Part shown: piece after piece, positions 17,171-24,816 of the stretch
Numbering within the stretch: position 1 is the first letter of the stretch
Layout: each line of letters starts with the position of its first letter
Source of the DNA: Martinezella lusitana
Lineage (GTDB): Bacteria > Pseudomonadota > Alphaproteobacteria > Rhizobiales > Rhizobiaceae
Assembly: GCF_010668395.1 (NCBI RefSeq)
Contig: NZ_WUEY01000016.1
Location: 1 to 64,000, forward strand
Direction of reading: 5' to 3'
DNA: 64,000 nt
The notes under the pieces: generated by a model
Told to the model about the DNA's origin: nothing
What the model saw: the letters and a program-made list of their open reading frames with translations, nothing else
The model's database searches: none
Translations under genes and position numbers: made by a program

Positions 17171-18343
17171 TTATCGGCGGGCAAGCGCAAATTGCCGGCA
17201 ATGCTCTAGATAGGCCCTGTCATGAATGGAGAGGAGATCGATCACGCTCGACCAGAGCCACGACGGTGCATCCGGCTTTTTCTTACGCGCAGTTCGCAGC
17301 TCGCGGACCCAAGCTCGCCATTCCTGCAAATCTATTTGTCGACCATGGGCGCGGCCAACCACACCACCAAGATAGCTAGCCACTGCCTGGATTTCGGCGC
17401 CAGACATGCGATCTATTTCTATCTTCATATCCTGCGGCGCGATTTCGCGGACAAATACAGCTTTATTAAGTACATGCGACGCGACCATTCGGTCGCCAAG
17501 ATTGGGTGAGAGTGATTTCGCGCCAGTCACGACTCTTTCAGCGCAGTCTTGTGGCATTCTCGCGCGGTGCGCGGATGGCGAGGTTGCCGCGATTGCTTCC
17601 TTAATGTCGAGTAACGCGACCGGTCCCCTCTTGCCGTCGCGCACAAGGACTGCGCATCGCAGATGACCGAGCGAGCTGCAGCCCTTCACCCAATAGGCGG
17701 CATCAAGGACTCTGCGGCGCTTCGGCGTGGGGTTTTCAAAGTCCAGGAGGATTTTGCTCAATTCCTCCCCTTTGCTCATTGCGATAACAGCTGCCCGTTC
17801 GGCCCAATGCAGCGACCAGAAGCGGTTGTCCCGGGGCAGGGAAGGGCGTTTTGTCTGAAAATTCTCTTTTGCAAGACCTCGCCACCGCCTGTGAACAGCT
17901 TGCTTCAAAAGCTTCCTGATGTCTTTAGGTTGCCGTAGGTGCGGATTATTCGACTCGTCAGTTAGGGATGCCGCCTCATATCCGGCAGCGAGTGCGTCAA
18001 GCATCCTTGCCGTGGTGACACCTGGCAAATCGGAATCCCGCGCAAGCGAGGCGAGCGAAAGGCCAAGCCGTATGAGATCGTGTGCCGGATTGCCTATAAC
18101 CGTCTGATCGAAATCCCTGATCTGAACTGAAACATCGCCATTACAATCAGCAAGAGCACCCAGGTTACCTAGATGACAGTCCCCACAGATCCAAACAGCG
18201 GGTCCTTGCGGGATCGACACCGAACTCCGGTCTATCCACTCGTAGAACAGCTTGGTCGTCCCGCGAATATAGGCTTCGGGAGATCGTGCCATCTTCCGGT
18301 TTCTCCAGGATTCCAGAAACGAAAGGCGGTCCTCGTCATTCAT
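17171..18343 (-). CDS. DUF2252 family protein
   Basis: 390 residues. The signature CGDCHLGNLGAL, then IRDFDQTVIGNPAHDLIRLG (about 53-95), resembles the catalytic and metal-binding loops of aminoglycoside-phosphotransferase-like folds and marks DUF2252. Later conserved pieces include KGCSSLGHLRCAVLV and the motif ending REIAPQDMKIEID. GGAG stands 8 bases before the ATG. The family's biochemical activity is not established as far as I know; the kinase-like fold is family knowledge. It is transcribed toward the histidine-rich gene. No promoter was recognised in the gap to the DUF982 gene. Confidence 0.85.
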   Translation of the reverse strand: MNDEDRLSFLESWRNRKMARSPEAYIRGTTKLFYEWIDRSSVSIPQGPAVWICGDCHLGNLGALADCNGDVSVQIRDFDQTVIGNPAHDLIRLGLSLASLARDSDLPGVTTARMLDALAAGYEAASLTDESNNPHLRQPKDIRKLLKQAVHRRWRGLAKENFQTKRPSLPRDNRFWSLHWAERAAVIAMSKGEELSKILLDFENPTPKRRRVLDAAYWVKGCSSLGHLRCAVLVRDGKRGPVALLDIKEAIAATSPSAHRARMPQDCAERVVTGAKSLSPNLGDRMVASHVLNKAVFVREIAPQDMKIEIDRMSGAEIQAVASYLGGVVGRAHGRQIDLQEWRAWVRELRTARKKKPDAPSWLWSSVIDLLSIHDRAYLEHCRQFALARR

Positions 18344-18496
18344 GGTCTGGCTCCACTCTCGGATCTATCCGCAGTCACCATGGTCCGAAATGTTTATTCT
18401 GCTCTCTCGTCGAATATCAACGTGGCCGGCAGATAACGTTGCTGCGTTTCCCTTGCTGGCGGTGATTCGATTGACCGAATTGACACGCGACCGTCC

Positions 18497-18745
18497 TCAG
18501 CCTTCAGAAAAGGCAATGTTCGCTTCATTCAACGCTGCGATGAGCGCCTGACGCGCATCAGGCCATTGACGCTTTCCATCAAAAGCCTCAAGCAGAACGA
18601 CCTTGGCAGCGGTGAAGGCATAGCCGCTCGAATTCTGTGGCCAATGGCTGAGTAGGAAATCGGTCGCGCCTTCTGTGCTCTCGATGACCATCCGCTCGCC
18701 AAGCCGGTTAGTCTTGATAATTACCGGTTGTTTCCACCATTGCAT
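18497..18745 (-). CDS. DUF982 domain protein
   Basis: 82 residues from the ATG at 18745, chosen because AGGAGC stands 6 bases before it and because an EcfG promoter lies just upstream at 18768-18792, which rules out the longer frame start at 18775. The sequence (WWKQPVIIKTNRLGERMVI, then ATDFLLSHWP and ALIAALNEANIAF) is the compact DUF982 pattern common in multiple copies in rhizobia. Function unknown. The promoter makes it a likely member of the general stress regulon. Confidence 0.85.
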   Translation of the reverse strand: MQWWKQPVIIKTNRLGERMVIESTEGATDFLLSHWPQNSSGYAFTAAKVVLLEAFDGKRQWPDARQALIAALNEANIAFSEG

Positions 18746-18767
18746 CGCGGTGCTCCTTTTAGAAGAA

Positions 18768-18792
18768 ACGAGCATGTTTCAATTCGGTTCCC
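18768..18792 (-). promoter_or_regulatory. EcfG-type general stress promoter
   Basis: Minus strand GGAAC (18788-18792), 16 bases, CGTT (18768-18771), an exact match to the sigma-EcfG consensus. The DUF982 start codon lies 23 bp downstream, leaving a short leader that contains the AGGAGC ribosome-binding site. Confidence 0.78.
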
Positions 18793-19586
18793 GGCTGTCT
18801 CTGTGTTGCTCGATTTGAACAATTATCGCCAGGCCCCGACGAGGCCCGCTGATGACTCCAGCATCGAATCGGCCACTGGCACCGGCAAAGAGCAAATGAA
18901 TACCACATGTTGCTAGTCGCGGCAGCGGTCCGAATGCCAACGTACTCACGGGCCGGATAGGCGCCAATGACTTTGAAGTCCAACGAGTAGTAGCCAGAAG
19001 CCACAAGGCCGATCTTGAGACTTCCGTACCTGCCTCCCTGTATTCGGTAAAAGCCGTGGACCGAGAGGTCAGGATCGAGTTGTTGGATCACCCGCAAAAC
19101 CGTTTTGGCAGCCAGTTAGAAATTTCATTCATTGTGTCGGTGCCAATGCCCCTGGTCCTGACTGTCGAGCATCCGCGCGAGGTCTGAAAATGTGCAGCCC
19201 ATTCTTAAGGGAACTCCGCCTGCCGTGTATGTGCGAAATAACAGAGCAGATGTTTTGGTCGCAGCAAATCTATTACTCATCAAGTGAAACGAGGACCGAA
19301 CAAGCCATAGGAACCCGGTGCCGATCCGCCTGGATCCAGCTGATTATCTCGTTCAACTCCCTCCGACCATCACTGACGCGCGGCCGCTTTTTCTTCGGTG
19401 TTGGCAGGGCCTGTCGATTTGCTCGCGGCAACGGGACGAAATTGACTGCCACTCCCGCCGACCGTCGAATAGGAACAAAGAAAATAGAGGGAAAAATAAC
19501 CGGAATGCCTAAGACAGCTGCTCTCGTGTGCCCGTAGTAGATCGGCTGCATAGACATCTACAACGCCCTCTTTGACCAAGCTGAGG
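18793..19586. other. Degraded sequence without an intact gene
   Basis: On the minus strand a coding-like stretch around 18930-19090 (KIGLVASGYYSLDFKVIGAY) appears to continue in another frame as GIHLLFAGASGRFDAGVISG and end at about 18779, which suggests one small frameshifted gene of unknown family. The part from 19130 to 19586 holds only overlapping short frames with no family match. The region separates the DUF982 gene from the hydrolase operon. Confidence 0.3.
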
Positions 19587-20228
19587 CTATTTGGTAACAC
19601 GACGAATATCACGTACGACCGAATCCTGGAGAGCGCTCTGCTTCTCAACGTTGAAATGATTGATACGCAAGTCTCCGGAGCAGTCGCGATTTTCCAGCCT
19701 TCCCGCGAAACGAGGACCTCCTGATAGCGGGAGCCCCCAGCTACGGCTTGCGAAATAGAAATTTACGGCACGTTTGACGTTTCCCGGCAATGGATCGGGG
19801 CTGGTCGCAGCAAATGACGCGATGTAATCCACTTGGATGTGATGCTTATCCAGTTCTTCGGCCAAAGAGATAATCGCGTTTGCTCCAAGCGAATGACCAA
19901 CAAGAGCAATAGGTTGCTTTCCATATTTCTGGCGATCGCCGACAATTTTATCTGAAATCGATCGCCAGGCAGTGAATGCCTCGACACGCGCATCGATGCC
20001 ATCCGCCTGCAGTTTCCTGCCGATCTCGTCGAGGCCCGTCGAAAAAATATTCGCCAGGCCGCGCAGTAGATAGACTTCCGGCCGTCCTCGCTCACGGTTC
20101 CTGCCAATTGCAAGCGTCGATTTTGGATTCGCGCGGGCATCCAGGCTCAGGAATGCGAAAGCAAGTCCAGAAACCAGCAAAGAGCGGCGAGTTGCGGCAG
20201 GTTCTCTGACCATCTTCGGCTTTTTCAT
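19587..20228 (-). CDS. Secreted alpha/beta hydrolase (lipase-like)
   Basis: 213 residues from the ATG at 20228, which overlaps the stop of the upstream methyltransferase gene by 4 bp; an earlier Met at 20243 is possible. A basic N-terminus and RRSLLVSGLAFAFLSLDARA form a signal peptide of about 35 residues. The nucleophile elbow is ALVGHSLGANAIISL. The C-terminal His is probably in DLRINHFNVE. Substrate unknown. It is the last gene of a four-gene operon in which each junction is a 4-bp overlap, so it probably works with the second hydrolase and the methyltransferase, perhaps on a lipid or ester outside the inner membrane. Confidence 0.75.
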   Translation of the reverse strand: MKKPKMVREPAATRRSLLVSGLAFAFLSLDARANPKSTLAIGRNRERGRPEVYLLRGLANIFSTGLDEIGRKLQADGIDARVEAFTAWRSISDKIVGDRQKYGKQPIALVGHSLGANAIISLAEELDKHHIQVDYIASFAATSPDPLPGNVKRAVNFYFASRSWGLPLSGGPRFAGRLENRDCSGDLRINHFNVEKQSALQDSVVRDIRRVTK

Positions 20229-20821
20229 CGGCTTGGCGACCAAGGTTTTGGAACGATGCGACCGGTATGTCTCGCATAGTCGTCATAGGATGCCCCGAAT
20301 GCCGCACGCATCATGGCTTCCTCATGGGGAACACGCGAGAAATAGAGAACAGCAACTCCGACCAGGCCAGCCATGCCCGCAATTGCGTTGGGTAAAAGAC
20401 AGACCTGCGCGATCGCCCATAACCAGAATGAGAGATACATCGGATGCCGGACATACCTATAAAGCCCGTCCGTTATGAGCTTGTGCTCCTGACGAATCTC
20501 CAACGTAACCGACCAATTTTTCCCCAGCTGACGATGACTTGCGTAAAACAGGCAGAGAAATGCGACTTCAAAAAATAGACCGATCCAACTGAGCCATGGA
20601 TGAAAAATATAGTCGGCAAATGCCGGAAAGCCGGTTGCGACAAAAACGATCGGAATGACAGACAGTCCGATCGTCGCCGCTGCCAGAGCCAGTCGATCTC
20701 CCTGCGTTTTGGCGTTGCTGGCTACCCTTGTTTTGCGAGACCGCTTCTGATGCGGAACACGAATTGCCACCCATGCGATAAGGCCGATCGCCCATATGAT
20801 GATTGCGATTTTTGGTGTCAT
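20225..20821 (-). CDS. Isoprenylcysteine-methyltransferase-like membrane protein
   Basis: 198 residues with about five hydrophobic segments. The C-terminal signature GLYRYVRHPMYLSFWLW with a following SRVPHEEAMM and DYARHTGRIVPKPW is that of the ICMT/phospholipid methyltransferase family, which methylates small lipid-like or prenyl substrates with SAM at the inner membrane. It overlaps both neighbours by 4 bp. The actual substrate cannot be read from sequence; bacterial members are often of unknown function. Confidence 0.8.
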   Translation of the reverse strand: MTPKIAIIIWAIGLIAWVAIRVPHQKRSRKTRVASNAKTQGDRLALAAATIGLSVIPIVFVATGFPAFADYIFHPWLSWIGLFFEVAFLCLFYASHRQLGKNWSVTLEIRQEHKLITDGLYRYVRHPMYLSFWLWAIAQVCLLPNAIAGMAGLVGVAVLYFSRVPHEEAMMRAAFGASYDDYARHTGRIVPKPWSPSR

Positions 20822-22002
20822 TCCACGTTACTCTTGCACCTCCGCGATCCGCCAACAATAAAGTCCTGTACTCGCGCGTTCAAGTAAATCGGGCCGCAGC
20901 AAATCTGAAAGAAATCATACCAATAGGGCCTCGTGTTCGCGAATATGTATTGATAATGCACTCTGAAAAGGTTCCTCTTTATCCGCGCGTAGGTACCGGG
21001 CTGGAGCATGTCTTTTATTTTCACCGTTCGAACGATGGGAAAAGAACCATCGACCTGAGACTTCAATCCCATTTCCTCAACCGGGTTGGTCTTATAGAAA
21101 TTAATCGCGTCGGTCAGGCATTGGATTTCAACCCATCCCAATTGGTCGTTGTTGGCAAGATGCCCCACTGCTTTCCGGAAGTTCTTGCCCGCAGGATGAT
21201 ACCCGGCTTTCAATGCCGTTGATCCCAATGTTAGGAGAACGACCTTGCCGGCGAGGTTGGGAAACAAGCTATCGATTGAAAGACAGCGAGCCGCAGCATC
21301 AATCATCAGCATACCGCCAGTGCTGTGCCCGATCAGAACGACCTCGTCATAGGAGCCGGCCCGCACGCGCGCAACGATCTCTTCGGCAAAACGCTGCAGG
21401 AGTGCATCAGCGTCAGGGCGCCTGCCGCGGATGAAATCGAGAGAGAACGACCACAAATCCATCAGATGGCTGACCGACCATCGCTTTCCAAGGATCCACA
21501 GCATCCCGCCAAACACGAATGCCCCAACCAGCCAACTTGCGTGTCCGAACCATGAGAACGTGACCTTCATTGCCGCGTAGCCGGCAAATAAGAACAACGT
21601 AATCATGATAAATGGATAAAGAAAATAAAGGCCAAAGCGCCAGGCACGAGCAAGGAACCTCAGCGCCGCTCCCGAAATGGCAAAGTCGGCAAACGTCCAG
21701 AGATAGCGGAGTAATCTGACAGGCAGCGGTCGCGCAAAGTCAGAAAGCACCATTTCATCAAGACACAGAAAGCTGAAATCGGTTGTTGTCGACCAACCGT
21801 CCTTCGGTGCATGGGTAGCAATGGTGACCGTTCCTATGGCATTGTCCCCTCCATTCTGAACGGGGGAAACCACAGTTTGATAACCCCAAAGTGTATCGAA
21901 ACGAGAGATCTCTTTACGCAAGCGATCGAAAAAGGCCGTCGGCGTCTTCGGGTCGTAACCGCCAATGAAGAATACGGCTCGCTTTTGCACCGGCTGATTC
22001 AT
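20818..22002 (-). CDS. Membrane-anchored alpha/beta hydrolase
   Basis: 394 residues. The N-terminus (RAVFFIGGYDPKTP) opens a hydrolase-like domain, interrupted by two hydrophobic hairpins at about 120-180, and followed by the nucleophile elbow VVLIGHSTGGMLMIDAA. The elbow has the G-x-S-x-G form of lipases and esterases. The double membrane hairpin inside the fold is unusual and would place the active domain at the cytoplasmic face of the inner membrane. It overlaps both neighbours by 4 bp. Substrate unknown. Confidence 0.7.
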   Translation of the reverse strand: MNQPVQKRAVFFIGGYDPKTPTAFFDRLRKEISRFDTLWGYQTVVSPVQNGGDNAIGTVTIATHAPKDGWSTTTDFSFLCLDEMVLSDFARPLPVRLLRYLWTFADFAISGAALRFLARAWRFGLYFLYPFIMITLFLFAGYAAMKVTFSWFGHASWLVGAFVFGGMLWILGKRWSVSHLMDLWSFSLDFIRGRRPDADALLQRFAEEIVARVRAGSYDEVVLIGHSTGGMLMIDAAARCLSIDSLFPNLAGKVVLLTLGSTALKAGYHPAGKNFRKAVGHLANNDQLGWVEIQCLTDAINFYKTNPVEEMGLKSQVDGSFPIVRTVKIKDMLQPGTYARIKRNLFRVHYQYIFANTRPYWYDFFQICCGPIYLNARVQDFIVGGSRRCKSNVE

Positions 22003-22391
22003 CTGAAAACCGTAATCAGCCTATCCGGCAGCGTCAAGTTCGCACGGTGAAGGGAGGATAACAGCTGACAATCGGGTGAGACTAAAACAGCGATTCTGCT
22101 GTCATTTTCTCGCGGCAATGCGACAACGAGCCGATCGTTTGAGTTTTTTGGGATCACCTTCACAAAGGACACCACCGCATTGAACAGCCGATCCGCATCG
22201 GCGTTATCGATACGCCTGGTCCTGCCCGCGACGCCTCGGCGCCCGTTCTCGGTGTTCGTGATATCGTGGTGCTGCTCTTCAAAAAATATGGACTTGCCTA
22301 TAATCAAGCCGGCAATGAACGCATCCCGCTCCTCCGCTGCGGCCAGCTTGCCTGCCTTCTTGTCGACTTCAAACGCTTTGCTGTTGGCCAT
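21999..22391 (-). CDS. Hypothetical protein, first gene of hydrolase operon
   Basis: 130 residues from the ATG at 22391, preceded by GAGGGGG. The sequence starts MANSKAFEVDKKAGKLAAAE, has no signal peptide and includes DADRLFNAVVSFVKVIPK and RLVVALPREND. I do not recognise the family. The 4-bp overlap with the next gene shows it belongs to the operon with two hydrolases and a methyltransferase. A possible stress promoter lies about 115 bp upstream. Confidence 0.65.
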   Translation of the reverse strand: MANSKAFEVDKKAGKLAAAEERDAFIAGLIIGKSIFFEEQHHDITNTENGRRGVAGRTRRIDNADADRLFNAVVSFVKVIPKNSNDRLVVALPRENDSRIAVLVSPDCQLLSSLHRANLTLPDRLITVFR

Positions 22392-22505
22392 TCGCCCCCT
22401 CAATTAAGCGGTCTCACGTTCGACGTTCGAGATGGCTAGCCGATCTCCGGTGTGAAGACTTCCTACCGATCAGAGGTCGCGTCACGCAGCTCCTTACTCG
22501 CCCTC

Positions 22506-22530
22506 AACACGCGATGTTTCGAATTGTTCC
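22506..22530 (-). promoter_or_regulatory. Possible EcfG-type promoter, variant -10
   Basis: Minus strand GGAAC (22526-22530), 16 bases, TGTT (22506-22509). It is the only promoter-like pair I see upstream of the four-gene hydrolase operon. The leader would be about 105 nt. The -10 deviates at its first base. Confidence 0.35.
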
Positions 22531-23003
22531 CGGCGTGGTCACTGCGGTGTTAACTCGTCATGAACCATCTTGGGCCTTCGCCATCCATGATCGCGACGCA
22601 CGCCTACCGACAGGTGCACGTGACGGGCGCGCGCATCAAGACATTCCCCGCCGCCATTGTTGCTTCCGCTTTTGGCTTCCTGCCTGGGAATGACGCCGAA
22701 TCAAAGCATGCCACCCAACGTACGTAATGGGAGTATCCGTTACGGATAAGGTCTTCTAAGCCCCTTACTGGCCGATCGCACACTTAAAGTGCTAATCGGA
22801 TGCCCGCGATACGGTGGATTATAAATGCTTTCGGCGCTCTCCCTCGCGCCGGCGCGACCATCGTCAGCAAGGGTGTTTTCGCCTGCCAGGATATCGCGGG
22901 AAGGGTGAGAAGCAATCATGTCGGTTGATGAAGCAGCCAGAAAAAGACTGAACAATCTGAGGCTTCGCGCATTGAGTTATGCAACCGAAAAGGAGAACTA
23001 CTC
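22531..23003. other. Region with no recognised gene, ends in csbD leader
   Basis: About 470 bp without a supported gene. A plus-strand frame from 22918 merely runs through the CsbD gene in another frame. AAGGAGAA at about 22992-22999 is the CsbD ribosome-binding site. I found no exact EcfG promoter ahead of csbD. Confidence 0.4.
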
Positions 23004-23207
23004 ATGGATTGGAATCGTGTGGAAGGTAACTGGAAGCAGGTTAAGGGTAAGATCAAGGAGCAGTGGGGCAAACTCACGGACGACGATCTGGAAAAGATCG
23101 CCGGCAAGAGAGATCAGCTCGAAGGCAAGCTCCAGGAACGATATGGCCTTCAGAAGGATCGAGCAAAATCCGACATCGACGATTGGTATGGCCGCCAGAA
23201 GTGGTAA
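23004..23207 (+). CDS. CsbD family stress-response protein
   Basis: 67 residues, the full family length: MDWNRVEGNWKQVKGKIKE, then WGKLTDDDLEKIAGKRDQLE and a C-terminal DIDDWYGRQKW. It is small, highly charged and helical, typical of CsbD proteins that accumulate under general stress; molecular function is not known. AAGGAGAA stands before the ATG and a hairpin terminator follows the stop, so it is a single-gene transcript. Confidence 0.92.
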   Translation: MDWNRVEGNWKQVKGKIKEQWGKLTDDDLEKIAGKRDQLEGKLQERYGLQKDRAKSDIDDWYGRQKW

Positions 23208-23215
23208 TAAATGCG

Positions 23216-23240
23216 AAGGTCGGCAATGCCGGCCTTTCCT
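23216..23240 (+). terminator. Terminator after csbD
   Basis: AAGGTCGGC and GCCGGCCTT (23216-23224 and 23228-23236) form a 9-bp stem with one G-T pair and a 3-base loop, followed by a short T/C-rich tail, 9 bp after the CsbD stop. Confidence 0.6.
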
Positions 23241-23484
23241 TCACTATGGCGAATATTCGTTAAAGGCGAAAGGTCGAGTATTCATCTATAATAGTCAAGA
23301 AATCAGCGGCATACGAGCATGATCGCGTCCAGTGCTTTGTGTATCTCGTGCTCGTCGTGCGTGCAATCAGAAGCTCCGCCTCCTCCAGGCGGGGAGAGAA
23401 GATTGCTGGTCACGACCGGTATTTCGCGAGATTCTATGTAGCGAAGCATTGGAGCGCTTCGTGTGCCCGGGCTGCACTGTTGCA

Positions 23485-23509
23485 GGAACAAAGGAGCGTG
23501 GCCGGCGTT
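23485..23509 (+). promoter_or_regulatory. EcfG-type general stress promoter
   Basis: GGAAC (23485-23489), 16 bases, CGTT (23506-23509), an exact sigma-EcfG consensus 40 bp upstream of the SDR start at 23549. Transcription should begin at about 23515. Confidence 0.8.
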
Positions 23510-23510
23510 C

Positions 23511-23539
23511 GTCAGATTGCATCCATTAAGCAATCTGAC
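23511..23539 (+). repeat. Perfect 10-bp inverted repeat in SDR leader
   Basis: GTCAGATTGC (23511-23520) and GCAATCTGAC (23530-23539) flank a 9-base loop. It begins at or next to the expected transcription start and ends 9 bp before the start codon, directly ahead of the GGTGA that may serve as ribosome-binding site, so it would form a stem-loop at the extreme 5-prime end of the mRNA or act as an operator. Confidence 0.6.
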
Positions 23540-23548
23540 GGTGACATT

Positions 23549-24442
23549 ATGAACGACAAAGCCACCCTAAAGGACCCGCGCAAGCTTTACCCGGGTCCGC
23601 CCTTCCCAGACCAGCCGCAACAGGCCCCTGGGCTTGCCCGCAAGATGGATCCCACCCCGGACCATGGCGAGGAGAGCTATCATGGCTCCGGCAAGCTCAT
23701 GGGCCGCAAGGCTCTTGTGACAGGCGGAGATTCCGGCATCGGCCGGGCCGCGGCGATCGCATTCGCTCGAGAGGGCGCCGACGTCGCGGTTGCCTATCTC
23801 CCAGATGAGGAGGCCGATGCCAAGGAGGTGATCGGGCTGATCGAAGCGGAGGGGCGCAAGGCTGTCGGGCTGCCTGGCGACATCAAGGATGAGGCTTGGT
23901 GCCGGGAACTGGTCGAAAACGCCGCCGCCGGCCTAGGCGGGCTTGATATCCTGGTCATCAATGCTGGACGCCAGCAATATCGCGAGAAGATCGAGGAGTT
24001 GTCGACGGAAGATTTCGACAAGACGATGAAGACCAACCTTTACGCGCTGCACTGGATCGCTCAGGCGGCCGTTCCCCATATGCCGGCCGGATCAGCCGTC
24101 ATCACGACGGCGTCGATCCAAGCTTACCAGCCATCGCCGATCCTTCTTGACTACGCCACGACAAAGGCCGGAATCGTCGCCTATACCAAGGCGCTTGCCA
24201 AGCAGTTGATCGAACGCGGTATCCGCGCCAATGTCGTCGCACCCGGGCCAGTCTGGACAGTGTTGCAGCCAAGTGGTGGCCAACCGGGCGAGAAGGTGAA
24301 GAATTTTGGCAAGGACAGTGACTTCGGACGTCCTGGCCAGCCGGTTGAACTGGCGCCAGTCTTCGTCCTGCTAGCGTCGCCAGAAGCCAGCTTCATCAAT
24401 GGTGAAGTCTATGGTGTCACCGGCGGCAAAGGCGTAGCCTGA
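23549..24442 (+). CDS. SDR family oxidoreductase (YghA/stress type)
   Basis: 297 residues from the ATG at 23549; a longer frame from 23339 would start upstream of the promoter and is rejected. The N-terminal extension (YPGPPFPDQPQQAPGLARKM) is typical of the YghA/general-stress SDR subgroup. The Rossmann motif is TGGDSGIGRAAA, the NAG-type strand is VINAGRQQYR, and the active site is S-x12-Y-x3-K in ITTASIQAYQ and DYATTKAGIVAY. It reduces an unknown carbonyl substrate using NAD(P)H. The EcfG promoter makes it a stress-regulon gene. Confidence 0.92.
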   Translation: MNDKATLKDPRKLYPGPPFPDQPQQAPGLARKMDPTPDHGEESYHGSGKLMGRKALVTGGDSGIGRAAAIAFAREGADVAVAYLPDEEADAKEVIGLIEAEGRKAVGLPGDIKDEAWCRELVENAAAGLGGLDILVINAGRQQYREKIEELSTEDFDKTMKTNLYALHWIAQAAVPHMPAGSAVITTASIQAYQPSPILLDYATTKAGIVAYTKALAKQLIERGIRANVVAPGPVWTVLQPSGGQPGEKVKNFGKDSDFGRPGQPVELAPVFVLLASPEASFINGEVYGVTGGKGVA

Positions 24443-24468
24443 CCGAAACACCTGCAACCGAGACGACG

Positions 24469-24645
24469 ATGTCACGAGAACCAAGTTTGAGGTGCGTGCC
24501 AGCCGGCGTTCTGGCCAATGCCTACTATGAAGCGGGTCCTGTCAGCGGAACTCCGCCCATCCTGCTTCATGGATTTCCCTATGATGCGCATGCTTACGAT
24601 GAGGTGATATCCAAGCTCGTCGGCTCTGGCTATCGGGTCTTCTGA
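24469..24645 (+). pseudogene. Truncated alpha/beta hydrolase, N-terminal fragment
   Basis: 58 residues starting MSREPSLRCVPAGVLANAYY and including PPILLHGFPYDAHAYDEVI and GSGYRVF, then a TGA. ILLHGFPYD is the oxyanion-hole strand of epoxide-hydrolase/dehalogenase-type enzymes, which normally run to about 280 residues, so only the first fifth survives. The break at about 24640 coincides with the end of an antisense coding fragment, which marks a recombination junction. Confidence 0.6.
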
Positions 24646-24767
24646 TCATAGGCGAGCTTCCGCTTGGCGAGGACGTCCTGGAGGGCCTTGATCACCACTT
24701 CTGTGCCATCTCCCTCTCTGGCGAGACGGTCAATGATCTCGGCGACAAGATCGTCAAGCTGCTGGAA
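24630..24767 (-). pseudogene. C-terminal fragment of unidentified protein
   Basis: On the minus strand the frame ending at 24630 reads FQQLDDLVAEIIDRLAREGD, then GTEVVIKALQDVLAKRKLAY and a stop, a convincing amphipathic helical C-terminus of about 45 residues. It is preceded in frame by a TGA and has no start, so it looks like the tail of a lost gene. Family not recognised. Confidence 0.35.
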
Positions 24768-24816
24768 AAGCCACCGCTGGAACCCTCAGAGCTATCGGTT
24801 ATGGGATATAAAAGGG

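Noticed and set aside
22918..23322. 134-residue plus-strand frame over csbD
   Set aside because: It runs through the CsbD gene in another frame; CsbD itself is clear with its own ribosome-binding site and terminator.
23339..23548. N-terminal extension of the SDR protein
   Set aside because: The extension would start upstream of the promoter, cross the inverted repeat and does not resemble SDR N-termini; the ATG at 23549 matches the subgroup.
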